Counted from the first letter of the stretch, positions 1 to 6,308 are shown. The stretch: DNA of 7,103 bases from JBGTKH01 sp041744735 (GCA_041744735.1 JBGTKH010000219.1:1-7103), one strand, 5' to 3'. Translations and numbers: made by a program. Notes: generated by a model not told the origin, from the sequence alone.

Positions 1-44
1 GTCGGGCGACTTCGGCTACCTTATCACTTGCGGCTGACAGAGCA

Positions 45-1226
45 CTAGCAAGTCAGTTCGACGATCATCGCCACGGCGTTGCCGCCCCCCAGACACAGCG
101 ACGCCAGCCCGCGTTTCAGCCCGCGATCGGCCAGCGCGTAAAGCAGCGTGACCAGCACTCGTGCGCCACTCGCGCCGATCGGATGGCCGAGTGCAATCGC
201 GCCGCCGTGAACATTCACTTTGTCAGGATGAAGGTCTAACGGCCGCATGCAGGCCAGCGATTGAGCGGCGAAGGCTTCGTTCAACTCAAACAGATCGATG
301 TCGGCGACGGTCATTTTCGCTCTTTCGAGCACTCGTTCAATCGCGCTCACAGGTGCGATGAATAGATCTCTGGGCGCGACTCCGCTGGTGGTGGATGCGA
401 CGATGCGAGCTTTGATCGGACTGCGGATCTCACGAGCGACTGCTTCGCTGGTCACGATTACTGCGGCGGCGCCGTCACTAATCTGCGACGCATTGCCAGC
501 GGTCACGCAGCCGTCTTTCGCAAAGGCGGGCGGCAGTCGAGACAGCGACTCGGCGGTTGTGTCCGGCCGCGGGCCTTCGTCACGATCGACCACGACGTCA
601 ACTTTGCGGCCTGGCACGCGAACAGGAACGACCTCCTTTGCGAATTTTCCATCTTCGATGGCAGCGGCGGCCCTTCGATGGCTTTCCGCGGCAAAGGCGT
701 CTTGATCGACCCGCGTGACGTTGTGCTTCGCGGCGATGTAATCCGCAAGGCAACCCATGCCGACGTCTTCGGTCGAGCACCACAGGCCGTCGAGCTGCAT
801 CGAATCGAGAACCTGCTGGTGGCCAAACTTCCAACCGGAGCGAGCGTTCATTACCAAATGCGGAGCCCGGCTCATGCTCTCCATACCTCCGGCCACAATC
901 ACCTCCGCGTCACCGGCGCGAATCGCTTGATCGGCCAGCATCACCGCTTTCAGGCCTGAACCACAGACTTTGTTGATCGTCACCGCGGCCACCGTCGGCG
1001 GGCAACCGGCCAACAGCGCGGCCTGTCGCGCCGGCGCTTGCCCCACGCCTGCTGAAAGCACGTTGCCCATGATTACTTCATCTACGCGGCCACTGTCGAC
1101 TTGGCCGCGCGCAAGCGCTTCGCGAATCGCCGCGGCAGCCAATTGCGGCGCGGGGACCGATGAAAGTCCGCCCAGCAGTTTTCCTATCGGTGTTCGACAG
1201 GCAGCGACAATGTACGACGAACTCAT
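45..1226 (-). CDS. Acetyl-CoA C-acetyltransferase family protein (thiolase)
   Basis: A 393-residue thiolase, the usual length for this family. Thiolases join two acetyl-CoA into acetoacetyl-CoA or cleave 3-ketoacyl-CoA, in the cytoplasm. The N-terminal domain holds the nucleophile Cys88 in NKVCGSG and the GGMESMS motif at 113-119. The C-terminal domain holds NEAFA (316-320), His348 in GGAIALGHPIGASGAR and the acid/base Cys378 in CLGGG. These positions almost match the Zoogloea biosynthetic thiolase as I remember it (Cys89, His348, Cys378). The ATG is fixed by an AGGAGG Shine-Dalgarno 8 nt upstream. One oddity is that the substrate loop reads DVGMG at 154-158, where the family usually has HMG. 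Acetoacetyl-CoA synthesis versus beta-oxidation therefore cannot be decided. No other fatty-acid gene is adjacent; the next gene is divergent. Confidence 0.95.
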   Translation of the reverse strand: MSSSYIVAACRTPIGKLLGGLSSVPAPQLAAAAIREALARGQVDSGRVDEVIMGNVLSAGVGQAPARQAALLAGCPPTVAAVTINKVCGSGLKAVMLADQAIRAGDAEVIVAGGMESMSRAPHLVMNARSGWKFGHQQVLDSMQLDGLWCSTEDVGMGCLADYIAAKHNVTRVDQDAFAAESHRRAAAAIEDGKFAKEVVPVRVPGRKVDVVVDRDEGPRPDTTAESLSRLPPAFAKDGCVTAGNASQISDGAAAVIVTSEAVAREIRSPIKARIVASTTSGVAPRDLFIAPVSAIERVLERAKMTVADIDLFELNEAFAAQSLACMRPLDLHPDKVNVHGGAIALGHPIGASGARVLVTLLYALADRGLKRGLASLCLGGGNAVAMIVELTC

Positions 1227-1234
1227 GAGATGGT

Positions 1235-1241
1235 ACCTCCT
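1235..1241 (-). promoter_or_regulatory. Shine-Dalgarno of the thiolase gene
   Basis: On the minus strand this reads AGGAGGT, 8 nt before the ATG at 1226. It is a near-perfect anti-16S match and supports that start. Confidence 0.85.
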
Positions 1242-1397
1242 GAAATCGATTAGTCATTCAAATTCTATCCGATGGCGAGTCACCGGGGACACGGATCTCG
1301 CTTTCGTCGAACTGCAGCGTGCGGGTTGTGCTGCCGAGGAAATCCGTTCAAAATGCCGTCGATTCGCGTGATGTCCTTTGGCCGCCACCGAACATTG

Positions 1398-1478
1398 GTT
1401 TAACCGCAAGCCAACGGCGAGCGCGGGCGAACAAGACGGTGCCGCTCCGACGTGCTCGCCGTTGGCTCGCGGTTAAAC
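1398..1478. repeat. Long inverted repeat between divergent genes
   Basis: Two 25-nt arms, 1398-1422 (GTTTAACCGC...GGCGAGC) and 1454-1478, are reverse complements with one mismatch at the middle (A versus G). The 31-nt spacer is GC-rich. The element fills much of the 295-bp gap between the divergent thiolase and aldo/keto reductase genes and ends 43 nt before the reductase ATG. The rest of the gap, 1227-1397, shows no gene and no confident promoter. The arms resemble dispersed palindromes I remember from planctomycete genomes. A role as a cruciform, an mRNA hairpin in the 5' leader or a MITE-like relic is inference. Confidence 0.85.
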
Positions 1479-1521
1479 AATTTCACTCGCGGCGGGCCCG
1501 TTTTGACGTGAGAAACAATTG

Positions 1522-2499
1522 ATGGTCAATGCAATCGACAAACGCCAGATCGGCAGGACGGGCATTTGGGTTTCGCCCGTCGCGCTCGGATGCTGGCCGA
1601 TTTCCGGGATGAGCAGTGTCGACGTGAACGAGCGGGACAGTTTGGCGACGCTCGAAGCGTGTTTCGACGCCGGCATCAATTTTCTCGACACGGCGTACTG
1701 CTACGGTGCTAACGGTGAGAGCGAGCGGCTGATCGCCCGCGCAGTCGGAAAGCGTCGCGATGAAATGGTGATGGCGACCAAAGGCGGCATTCACTGGGAC
1801 GCCGCGGGCCAGCGTGTGCTCGACGCTCGGCCTGCAACGCTTCGCCGCGAGTGCGATGAGAGTCTGCGGCGATTGAACACGGATCGTGTCGAGCTGCTGT
1901 ATCTGCACGCGCCCGATCCGGACACGCCGGTGAGCGAATCGGCCGGTGGGCTGAAGGAGTTGATGCAGGCCGGCAAGGCACGATGCATCGGCGTTTCAAA
2001 CTTCACGCGCCAGCAGCTTGAGGAGTTCCACGCCGTCTGTCCCATCTCGGCCTTTCAGCCGCCTTACAACATGCTGCAGCGGCAAATCGAACAGGACACG
2101 CTGCCGTGGTGCAGCGAGCACAACGTGTCGGCGATCATCTATTGGCCGCTGATGAAAGGCTTGTTGGCCGGCAAGCTACCTCGCGACCACGTGTTCCAAC
2201 CGGGCGACGGGCGGACCAAGTATCCGATGTTTCAAGGGGACGAGTGGCAGAAGAATCAGGACTTTCTCGACTGTCTGCGCGACATCGCCGCGCAGCTTGG
2301 CAAGACGGTAGCTCAACTGGTCGTCAACTGGACGATTTACCAGCCTGGCATCACCGGAGCACTGTGCGGAGCCAAGCGAGCGCATCAGATTCGCGAAACG
2401 GCCGGCGCGATGGGCTGGCGGCTCAGCAACGAGCAGCTTTCGCTAATCGAGAAAGCACTTGAGCAGCGAGGCATGCCGGTTGTGAAGCCGCCGGTTTAG
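1522..2499 (+). CDS. Aldo/keto reductase
   Basis: A 325-residue NADP-type aldo/keto reductase with a (beta/alpha)8 barrel, expected in the cytoplasm and reducing carbonyls to alcohols; the substrate is unknown. The full catalytic tetrad is visible: Asp56 and Tyr61 in NFLDTAYCYG, Lys87 in VMATKGG and His129 in LLYLHAPDP. GVSNF (157-161) and the C-terminal PGITG...GAKRAHQIRE segment (about 275-292) match the family's cofactor-binding region. The ATG at 1522 is chosen; a TTG directly before it (1519) would add one residue, and a stop lies just upstream at 1504-1506. No good Shine-Dalgarno precedes either (only GTGAG). The stop codon lies in the loop of a small palindrome. It is transcribed alone, divergent from the thiolase and convergent with the LRR gene. 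Confidence 0.93.
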   Translation: MVNAIDKRQIGRTGIWVSPVALGCWPISGMSSVDVNERDSLATLEACFDAGINFLDTAYCYGANGESERLIARAVGKRRDEMVMATKGGIHWDAAGQRVLDARPATLRRECDESLRRLNTDRVELLYLHAPDPDTPVSESAGGLKELMQAGKARCIGVSNFTRQQLEEFHAVCPISAFQPPYNMLQRQIEQDTLPWCSEHNVSAIIYWPLMKGLLAGKLPRDHVFQPGDGRTKYPMFQGDEWQKNQDFLDCLRDIAAQLGKTVAQLVVNWTIYQPGITGALCGAKRAHQIRETAGAMGWRLSNEQLSLIEKALEQRGMPVVKPPV

Positions 2500-2505
2500 C
2501 CGGCG
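2489..2505. repeat. Small palindrome enclosing the reductase stop codon
   Basis: CGCCGG-TTTAG-CCGGCG is a perfect 6-bp stem whose loop contains the TAG stop of the aldo/keto reductase. It is followed by an A-rich stretch (CAAAACAAAAG), not a T run, so it is not a canonical intrinsic terminator on the plus strand. It could be an mRNA 3'-end hairpin or a short dispersed palindrome. Confidence 0.6.
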
Positions 2506-2523
2506 CAAAACAAAAGACAGTGG

Positions 2524-2650
2524 TTCCAAGTTTGGTCCTTATCCGTGACCGTCCTGAATCCGTGGAGTGACAAGCAGTTTTTGCCCACGGATTCAGGCGG
2601 TCACGGATGACGAACAGGCTCGGGTTTTCTAACGTCAGTCGAACTTGGAA
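2524..2650. repeat. Nested inverted repeat between convergent genes
   Basis: The inner arms are 2541-2565 (ATCCGTGACC...ATCCGTGG) and 2585-2608, reverse complementary apart from one extra T in the left arm, with a 19-nt loop containing GTTTTTG. The outer arms TTCCAAGTT (2524-2532) and AACTTGGAA (2642-2650) are a perfect 9-bp inverted repeat, but they lie at unequal distances from the inner hairpin (8 versus 33 nt). The structure occupies nearly the whole 171-bp gap between the convergent reductase and LRR genes. It could therefore stop transcription from both sides, though it lacks the U tract of a classic terminator. Its form also fits a dispersed palindromic or MITE-like repeat. Confidence 0.8.
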
Positions 2651-2670
2651 TTACTGAAAGTGGGTTTGAC

Positions 2671-3510
2671 TCACTCGGCGGTCACGCGCACGCCGTACTT
2701 TTTCAACTCGGCGAGCTGCTGATTCTTGGCGGCATCGCTAAGCGGATTACCTGCCAGATAGACTCGCCAAAACGGCGCGAAGCGTTTTTCCCCTGCGCTG
2801 TCCTTCTTGGCCATTTCCACTAACACGCTCAAGTCGGCGACTTCGTTCTCATCCAGAAACAGGTATCGCAACTCGGTCAGCCCGGACAGCGGCGAGAGGT
2901 CGCTGATGCCGTTGCCGCGCAGATCGAGCGACGAGAGATTCATCAACCCGGCCAGCGGCTTCAGATCGGCGACTTGGTTTCCGTCCAAGTACAACGACCA
3001 GATTTTTTTCAACTCGCCGATCGGCTTCACGTCTTTAAGTTGATTGTTCGACAGGTACAGCGATCGCAGGTTTTCCAACTTCGCCAACGGGGCGAGGTCG
3101 CTGATCTCGTTGTCCGACAACTGCACGTATTGCAGGCCCGTCAGATTCTCCAGCGGCTTGATGTCCTTGATTTTGTTGCCCGACAAGTCCAACGACTGGA
3201 TGTTCTTCAGATCCTTGATCGGAGTCAGATCGGTGATTTCGTTTCCAGCCAAATCCAGCAGTGCGAGGCTGCGACATTTGTCCAGCCCGGCGAGGTCAGT
3301 GATCTTCTTGCCTTTGCCTTTGATGGTCGAGATGTTCACCACGTCCTGTTCGGTCAGCGGTTGGTCGTTGTTGCGTTTCTCGAACACTTCTTGGCGGACC
3401 ACCGCTTCCAGGTTTTTGTCGGGAAACACACTTTGTGCAACTGCGAAATCGGCCGTGGCAGACAAGCCGGCCAACAGGGCTGCGACGAGGATCAGCAAAC
3501 TCGGTCTCAT
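2671..3510 (-). CDS. Secreted leucine-rich-repeat protein with internalin-like cap
   Basis: 279 residues. Residues 1-25 are a Sec signal peptide (MRPSLLILVAALLAGLSATA..) with likely cleavage AVA|QS after Ala25, so the protein acts outside the cytoplasmic membrane. Residues 27-72 look like the internalin N-terminal cap: FPDKNLEAVVRQ, then LTEQDVVNI and a KKITDLAGL entry. Then come seven regular 22-residue LRRs (73-94, 95-116, 117-138, 139-160, 161-182, 183-204, 205-226) of the type LxxLxxLxxLxxLxLxxNxIxD. An eighth (227-259) carries an insertion of about 11 charged residues before VYLAGNPLSD. The C-terminus has no anchor, membrane helix or sorting motif. LRR proteins bind other proteins; the partner is unknown. 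GGGAG lies 10 nt before the ATG. The gene is alone, convergent with the reductase and divergent from pcp. Confidence 0.92.
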   Translation of the reverse strand: MRPSLLILVAALLAGLSATADFAVAQSVFPDKNLEAVVRQEVFEKRNNDQPLTEQDVVNISTIKGKGKKITDLAGLDKCRSLALLDLAGNEITDLTPIKDLKNIQSLDLSGNKIKDIKPLENLTGLQYVQLSDNEISDLAPLAKLENLRSLYLSNNQLKDVKPIGELKKIWSLYLDGNQVADLKPLAGLMNLSSLDLRGNGISDLSPLSGLTELRYLFLDENEVADLSVLVEMAKKDSAGEKRFAPFWRVYLAGNPLSDAAKNQQLAELKKYGVRVTAE

Positions 3511-3551
3511 GACGACTGAACTCCCACGGAGTAAGTTTTGTAATGTTCGAC

Positions 3552-3621
3552 GTAGGACGGATTGCTAATCCGTCCGTGCGTTTTGGCCCTTGTTGAAGGA
3601 CGGATTGGCAATCCGTCCTAC
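3552..3621. repeat. Palindromic repeat element, copy 1 (GTAGGACGGATT family)
   Basis: The 24-nt left arm 3552-3575 (GTAGGACGGATTGCT...) and right arm 3598-3621 (ending CCGTCCTAC) are inverted copies with one mismatch, separated by 22 nt. Each arm is itself a palindrome (GGACGGATT...AATCCGTCC), so the element can fold as two small hairpins or one long one. No target-site duplication is obvious. It lies in the 273-bp gap between the divergent LRR and pcp genes. The remainder of the gap (3622-3783) shows no gene or confident promoter. A second member of the family lies at 4389-4484. Confidence 0.9.
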
Positions 3622-3783
3622 GGTTGCTAATAGACCCATAGCGTAATTCAGCCGTTGGGCACCTTCCACCCCCAGGGCCGCTAATTGTGCCGATGGGAAA
3701 CTTGCCAAGGCACCGCTTGTCCGGTTAGATTGTCGCACAAAGCCCCGCTCTGCACGCGACAAACTACGTTCCTATCAGTGCCG

Positions 3784-4392
3784 ATGCCCAACGTCTTGAT
3801 CACGGCCTTCGATGCGTACGACTGCTGGAAAGAGAATTCCAGTTGGCTGGCGCTCGTCGAATTGACGCGGAATCTTCCCGCGCAACCGCAGATCACCACG
3901 CGCCGCTACCCCGTCGATTTCGCAGCCGTTCGCGAGAAGCTGACGGCGGACTTAGCGGCGAATTACGACTTCGCTTTGCACCTTGGCCAAGCGCCCGGTT
4001 CGGCTCGCGTGCGGTTAGAAGCAATCGGCATCAACGTCGGCGGAACAAGTGCCGAGATGCCTGATCAATTCCAGCCGCTGGTGGCAGACGGTCCCGTCGC
4101 GTTTCGCTCGCAATTGCCGCTGGCTAATTGGGCGGCCAAGCTGCGCGAGGCCGGAATACCCGCACAAGTCTCCTATCACGCGGGCACGTACCTGTGCAAC
4201 GCCACGCTGTATTTGTCACACCTCGTAAGTCAGCAGCAAGGTTGGAATACACGGGCCGCGTTCATCCATTTGCCGCTGGCTCCGTCGCAAGTCTTAAACG
4301 GTCGAGAAGACACGGCGTCGTTGCCGACCACGATGGCCGCACAAGCGTTGCGATTGATCATCGAAGAGCTGCGCGACGTTGCTCTTGCGTAG
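3784..4392 (+). CDS. pcp: Pyroglutamyl-peptidase I (pyrrolidone-carboxylate peptidase)
   Basis: A 202-residue cytosolic cysteine peptidase of family C15 that removes N-terminal pyroglutamate from peptides. The family triad can be placed: Glu79 in RVRLEAIGIN, Cys138 in SYHAGTYLCNATLY and His162 in FIHLPLAPSQ. The Cys-His distance (24) equals that of the Bacillus enzyme as I remember it (144/168). The N-terminus MPNVLITAFDAY matches the family's VLvTGFepF start, with Ala and Asp replacing usual Gly and Glu/Pro. The E79 region is somewhat diverged from the usual ERVAIN, so activity is likely but not certain. The ATG at 3784 is preferred because homology begins there; a longer TTG-start frame from 3685 adds unconvincing residues. 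No Shine-Dalgarno is visible. The TAG stop (4390-4392) is part of a repeat element. Confidence 0.87.
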   Translation: MPNVLITAFDAYDCWKENSSWLALVELTRNLPAQPQITTRRYPVDFAAVREKLTADLAANYDFALHLGQAPGSARVRLEAIGINVGGTSAEMPDQFQPLVADGPVAFRSQLPLANWAAKLREAGIPAQVSYHAGTYLCNATLYLSHLVSQQQGWNTRAAFIHLPLAPSQVLNGREDTASLPTTMAAQALRLIIEELRDVALA

Positions 4393-4484
4393 GACGGATT
4401 GCCAATCCGTCCGAGACGGAATAGGTCCGGACGGAATAGGTCCGAGACGGAATAGGTCCGAGACGGAATAGCATTCCGTCCTAC
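4389..4484. repeat. Palindromic repeat element, copy 2, with internal tandem array and both gene stops
   Basis: The left unit 4389-4412 begins GTAGGACGGATT and is a near-copy of the arms at 3552-3621. The right end is GCATTCCGTCCTAC (4471-4484). The outer 10 bases are perfect inverted repeats (GTAGGACGGA / TCCGTCCTAC), apart from nothing recognisable beyond them. The TAG of the left end is the pcp stop, and the TAG of the right end on the minus strand is the stop of the PH-domain gene (4481-4483). The element thus exactly fills the gap between two convergent genes and may act as a bidirectional hairpin. Confidence 0.9.
4413..4470. repeat. Short tandem array of GAGACGGAATAGGTCC
   Basis: Units are 4413-4428 (16 nt), 4429-4443 (15 nt, GGACGGAATAGGTCC variant), 4444-4459 (16 nt, identical to the first) and a partial unit 4460-4470. 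The last partial unit pairs with the right end of the host element (GACGGAAT-AGC-ATTCCGTC, a perfect 8-bp stem). The units resemble a degraded half of the GGACGGATT palindrome, which suggests amplification by replication slippage inside the element. Confidence 0.9.
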
Positions 4485-5005
4485 TTGGCGCCCTGCAGAG
4501 CCTTCTTCACGCCTGTATATGCCAACTGTGACTTCATGCAGATCTGCCGAAACGCTTCGGGGCGCGAGACGCCGCCGAGTCGAAACGTCTCAACATTGTC
4601 CATGCGGAACACCAGATCGCCTGCCTTGTACCAGGCCTCACCCGGCTGCACGACGACTTCGACGGAATTGAATCGGTCCAAGGCAATCGACTTGTCATCG
4701 ACACCCATCAGGCCGCGCTGGACCACGATGCGGCGATTGGTCACCTTGTAGCGAATGCCGAGCCAGGGAGCCACTCGCAGAAAATAAAATGCCAGCGCGA
4801 TCGGGATGCAGGCCAAGGCGATCAGATGGCCGAGCCGAAAGATATACACGTCCGGAAAACGGATGGCAAACAAAGTCCCCAGGAATCGAGCCGGCGCGTA
4901 CACCGCAATCGACGGCCAAACCGTCATCACGGTCACTTCGGCAACTTCGGAGGCGACCACGCCTGCGATCGGCTGTTTCATGACAATCGTTCCGTGCGAA
5001 GCCAT
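4481..5005 (-). CDS. Small membrane protein with bacterial PH domain
   Basis: 174 residues from the ATG at 5005, chosen because AGGGGG lies 8 nt upstream; an upstream GTG (5029) would add eight residues. The N-terminal part has two hydrophobic stretches, about 25-48 (VTVMTVWPSIAVYAP..) and 60-78 (LIALACIPIALAFYFL), probably two membrane helices. The segment 83-158 matches the bacterial PH (bPH2, YdbS/YdbT-like) domain: YKVTNRRIVVQRGL, then SIALDRFNSVEVVVQPG, GDLVFRMDN and FRLGGVSRPEAFRQIC. Such domains sit at the cytoplasmic face of the membrane; the ligand and role are unknown. The short tail ends KKALQGAK, with its TAG stop contributed by the repeat element at 4389-4484. It is not in an operon: it is convergent with pcp, and the next gene upstream ends 239 bp away. 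Confidence 0.83.
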   Translation of the reverse strand: MASHGTIVMKQPIAGVVASEVAEVTVMTVWPSIAVYAPARFLGTLFAIRFPDVYIFRLGHLIALACIPIALAFYFLRVAPWLGIRYKVTNRRIVVQRGLMGVDDKSIALDRFNSVEVVVQPGEAWYKAGDLVFRMDNVETFRLGGVSRPEAFRQICMKSQLAYTGVKKALQGAK

Positions 5006-5013
5006 TGCCTCGA

Positions 5014-5019
5014 CCCCCT
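5014..5019 (-). promoter_or_regulatory. Shine-Dalgarno of the PH-domain gene
   Basis: AGGGGG on the minus strand, 8 nt before the ATG at 5005. It favours this start over the GTG at 5029, which would place the site inside the coding region. Confidence 0.65.
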
Positions 5020-5066
5020 TACAGGACACGCGGAGCGCTGAAAACGAAGCCGAAAGGTTATCAGAC

Positions 5067-5078
5067 TGTCGCGCGACA
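5067..5078. promoter_or_regulatory. Perfect 12-bp palindrome upstream of the PH-domain gene
   Basis: TGTCGCGCGACA is its own reverse complement and begins about 62 bp upstream of the PH-domain ATG. It could be an operator or part of a dispersed repeat. With only one copy in view, function is open. The rest of 5020-5243 has no gene. Confidence 0.35.
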
Positions 5079-5174
5079 CGCTAGCCCCGGCGGGCGGACG
5101 TCTCGCGATCGTCGCGCGGACCAGAATGCCAGTTTCGCGTCGGTCAACACCCCGGCAAACCTACATTCAGAACC

Positions 5175-5195
5175 CCGATTTCTCGGAGAAACCGG
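5175..5195. repeat. Palindrome CCGATTTCTC-G-GAGAAACCGG
   Basis: A 21-nt imperfect palindrome with one A/C mismatch in the arms around a single central base. It is downstream of the transaldolase stop (5244) and upstream of the PH-domain gene. It could act as a weak 3' hairpin for the transaldolase transcript, but no T run follows on the minus strand. The sequence resembles dispersed repeats I recall from planctomycetes. Confidence 0.55.
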
Positions 5196-5243
5196 ATTAC
5201 TTTGGTCAGCGAGCGATTCGCCGCCGCTCGATCCCGCAATCGT

Positions 5244-6302
5244 CTAATTTGCCGCGGCCAGTACGCCGCGCTTCTCGGCGATCAGCGACAGCAGCGCCTT
5301 CTGCGGGTCGGCGAACTTCTTGATGCCCTCGTCCATCAGCGTCCGTTCGAGATGCTCGAAGTCCACTTTCTGATCGATCTCGGCGAGCACGTCGGCCGGC
5401 GGGAGTTGATCGACGTGACGAGCGAAAGTCCGGCCGCTTTTCTCAACCGCGTCGTTCGTGGCAGGCGGGTTGGTTTCGATGTCGCTGCCGGCGAACGCTT
5501 CGACGTATTTCCACGACGGGTCTTCGGGCTTCTTTGTGCCCGTGCTGGCGAAGATCATCTCTTGAGCCAGCGGCAGCCGTTTGTCCTGCCAGAAGCTGCG
5601 GTTTTCCGCCCAGATGCGTTTCGCGTTGACGATGCCGACTTGTCCCTGAGCCGCCGCCGACAACTGCGGCACGTGCTTCTCGCTGTACACATCCAGTCGC
5701 GAAACGAAGATGCTGTACACGCTCTTGAAGCGATCAAGCGACTTGCGGCGTTGCGCCCCGCGCCACGTGGCATCGCGAGCGGCCCGATACTGGCGGTCGG
5801 AGAAGATCAAAGTCACATTCACAGTGACGCCGGCCGCGACCAACTCTTCCAAAGCGTCGAGCCCGGCGGGCGTCGCGGGGACTTTAATCATGCGATTGTC
5901 GTGCCCCTCGGCCCACTGCTTGCCAAGCTCGATGTAGCGGGCCACGCGCTCGTCGTGCGGCGGGCCGAGCTTCAGATCTTCCAGCAGCGGGTCCAATTCA
6001 AAACTGACGTAACCGTCGTTGCCGTGCGTTTCTCGCCACACCGGCAGAAACACGTCTTGAGCCTGTTGAACCAGTTGATCGGTCAACTGCCAAGCGATCG
6101 CTTCGTCGTCCAACCCCTCGCCAAGCAACCGTTCGATCTCGTCGTCAAACCGACCGGTCTTGATCAGGTCCGCAATAATAATCGGATTCGACGTCGCTCC
6201 CGTCGCGCCCAACGCCCGATTCTGCCGCACCAATTCGGGATCAATCGAATCCAGCCAGAGTTTCGTTCCCGATTGAATTAGAGATTTGAGTGGAGATGCC
6301 AT
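5244..6302 (-). CDS. tal: Transaldolase
   Basis: 352 residues from the ATG at 6302, which has GGAGG 6 nt upstream; a longer frame from 6350 would add 16 residues and lacks this support. Transaldolase moves a dihydroxyacetone unit between sugar phosphates in the non-oxidative pentose phosphate pathway, in the cytoplasm. Family signatures are visible: LWLDSI with Asp18, GATSNP (35-40), VSFELDP with Glu102, the Schiff-base Lys140 in NRMIKVPATPAGLDAL, GVTVNVTLIFS (158-168) and the phosphate-binding SIFVSRLD (197-204). The length fits the longer bacterial transaldolases (about 350-370 residues) rather than the roughly 316-residue TalB type. SNPIII replaces the more usual SNPTIF. It appears intact, with no pathway neighbour in view. 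Confidence is high for the family and lower for the subfamily. Confidence 0.95.
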   Translation of the reverse strand: MASPLKSLIQSGTKLWLDSIDPELVRQNRALGATGATSNPIIIADLIKTGRFDDEIERLLGEGLDDEAIAWQLTDQLVQQAQDVFLPVWRETHGNDGYVSFELDPLLEDLKLGPPHDERVARYIELGKQWAEGHDNRMIKVPATPAGLDALEELVAAGVTVNVTLIFSDRQYRAARDATWRGAQRRKSLDRFKSVYSIFVSRLDVYSEKHVPQLSAAAQGQVGIVNAKRIWAENRSFWQDKRLPLAQEMIFASTGTKKPEDPSWKYVEAFAGSDIETNPPATNDAVEKSGRTFARHVDQLPPADVLAEIDQKVDFEHLERTLMDEGIKKFADPQKALLSLIAEKRGVLAAAN

Positions 6303-6308
6303 GAGTAA

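Noticed and set aside
298..959. Plus-strand frames 298-705 and 678-959
   Set aside because: Both are antisense to the intact thiolase and lack start signals or domains.
1319..1522. 67-residue plus-strand frame in the thiolase/reductase gap
   Set aside because: It is largely the inverted repeat read through, with no start signal and no protein-like features.
2974..3519. 181-residue plus-strand frame with repetitive Gln/Val-rich sequence
   Set aside because: Its apparent repeats are the reverse translation of the 22-residue LRRs on the minus strand.
3685..3783. 33-residue N-terminal extension of pcp from a TTG
   Set aside because: Pyroglutamyl-peptidase homology begins at the ATG at 3784; the extension is Cys/Arg-rich and has no ribosome-binding site.
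4413..4470. Possible CRISPR-like array
   Set aside because: The units are adjoining with no spacers, only 15-16 nt, and there are no cas genes; it is a simple tandem repeat.
5202..6281. 359-residue open frame on the plus strand
   Set aside because: It lies antisense to the transaldolase, whose motifs and ribosome-binding site are clear. The plus-strand translation is Arg/Val-rich without recognisable domains, as expected for a shadow in GC-rich DNA.
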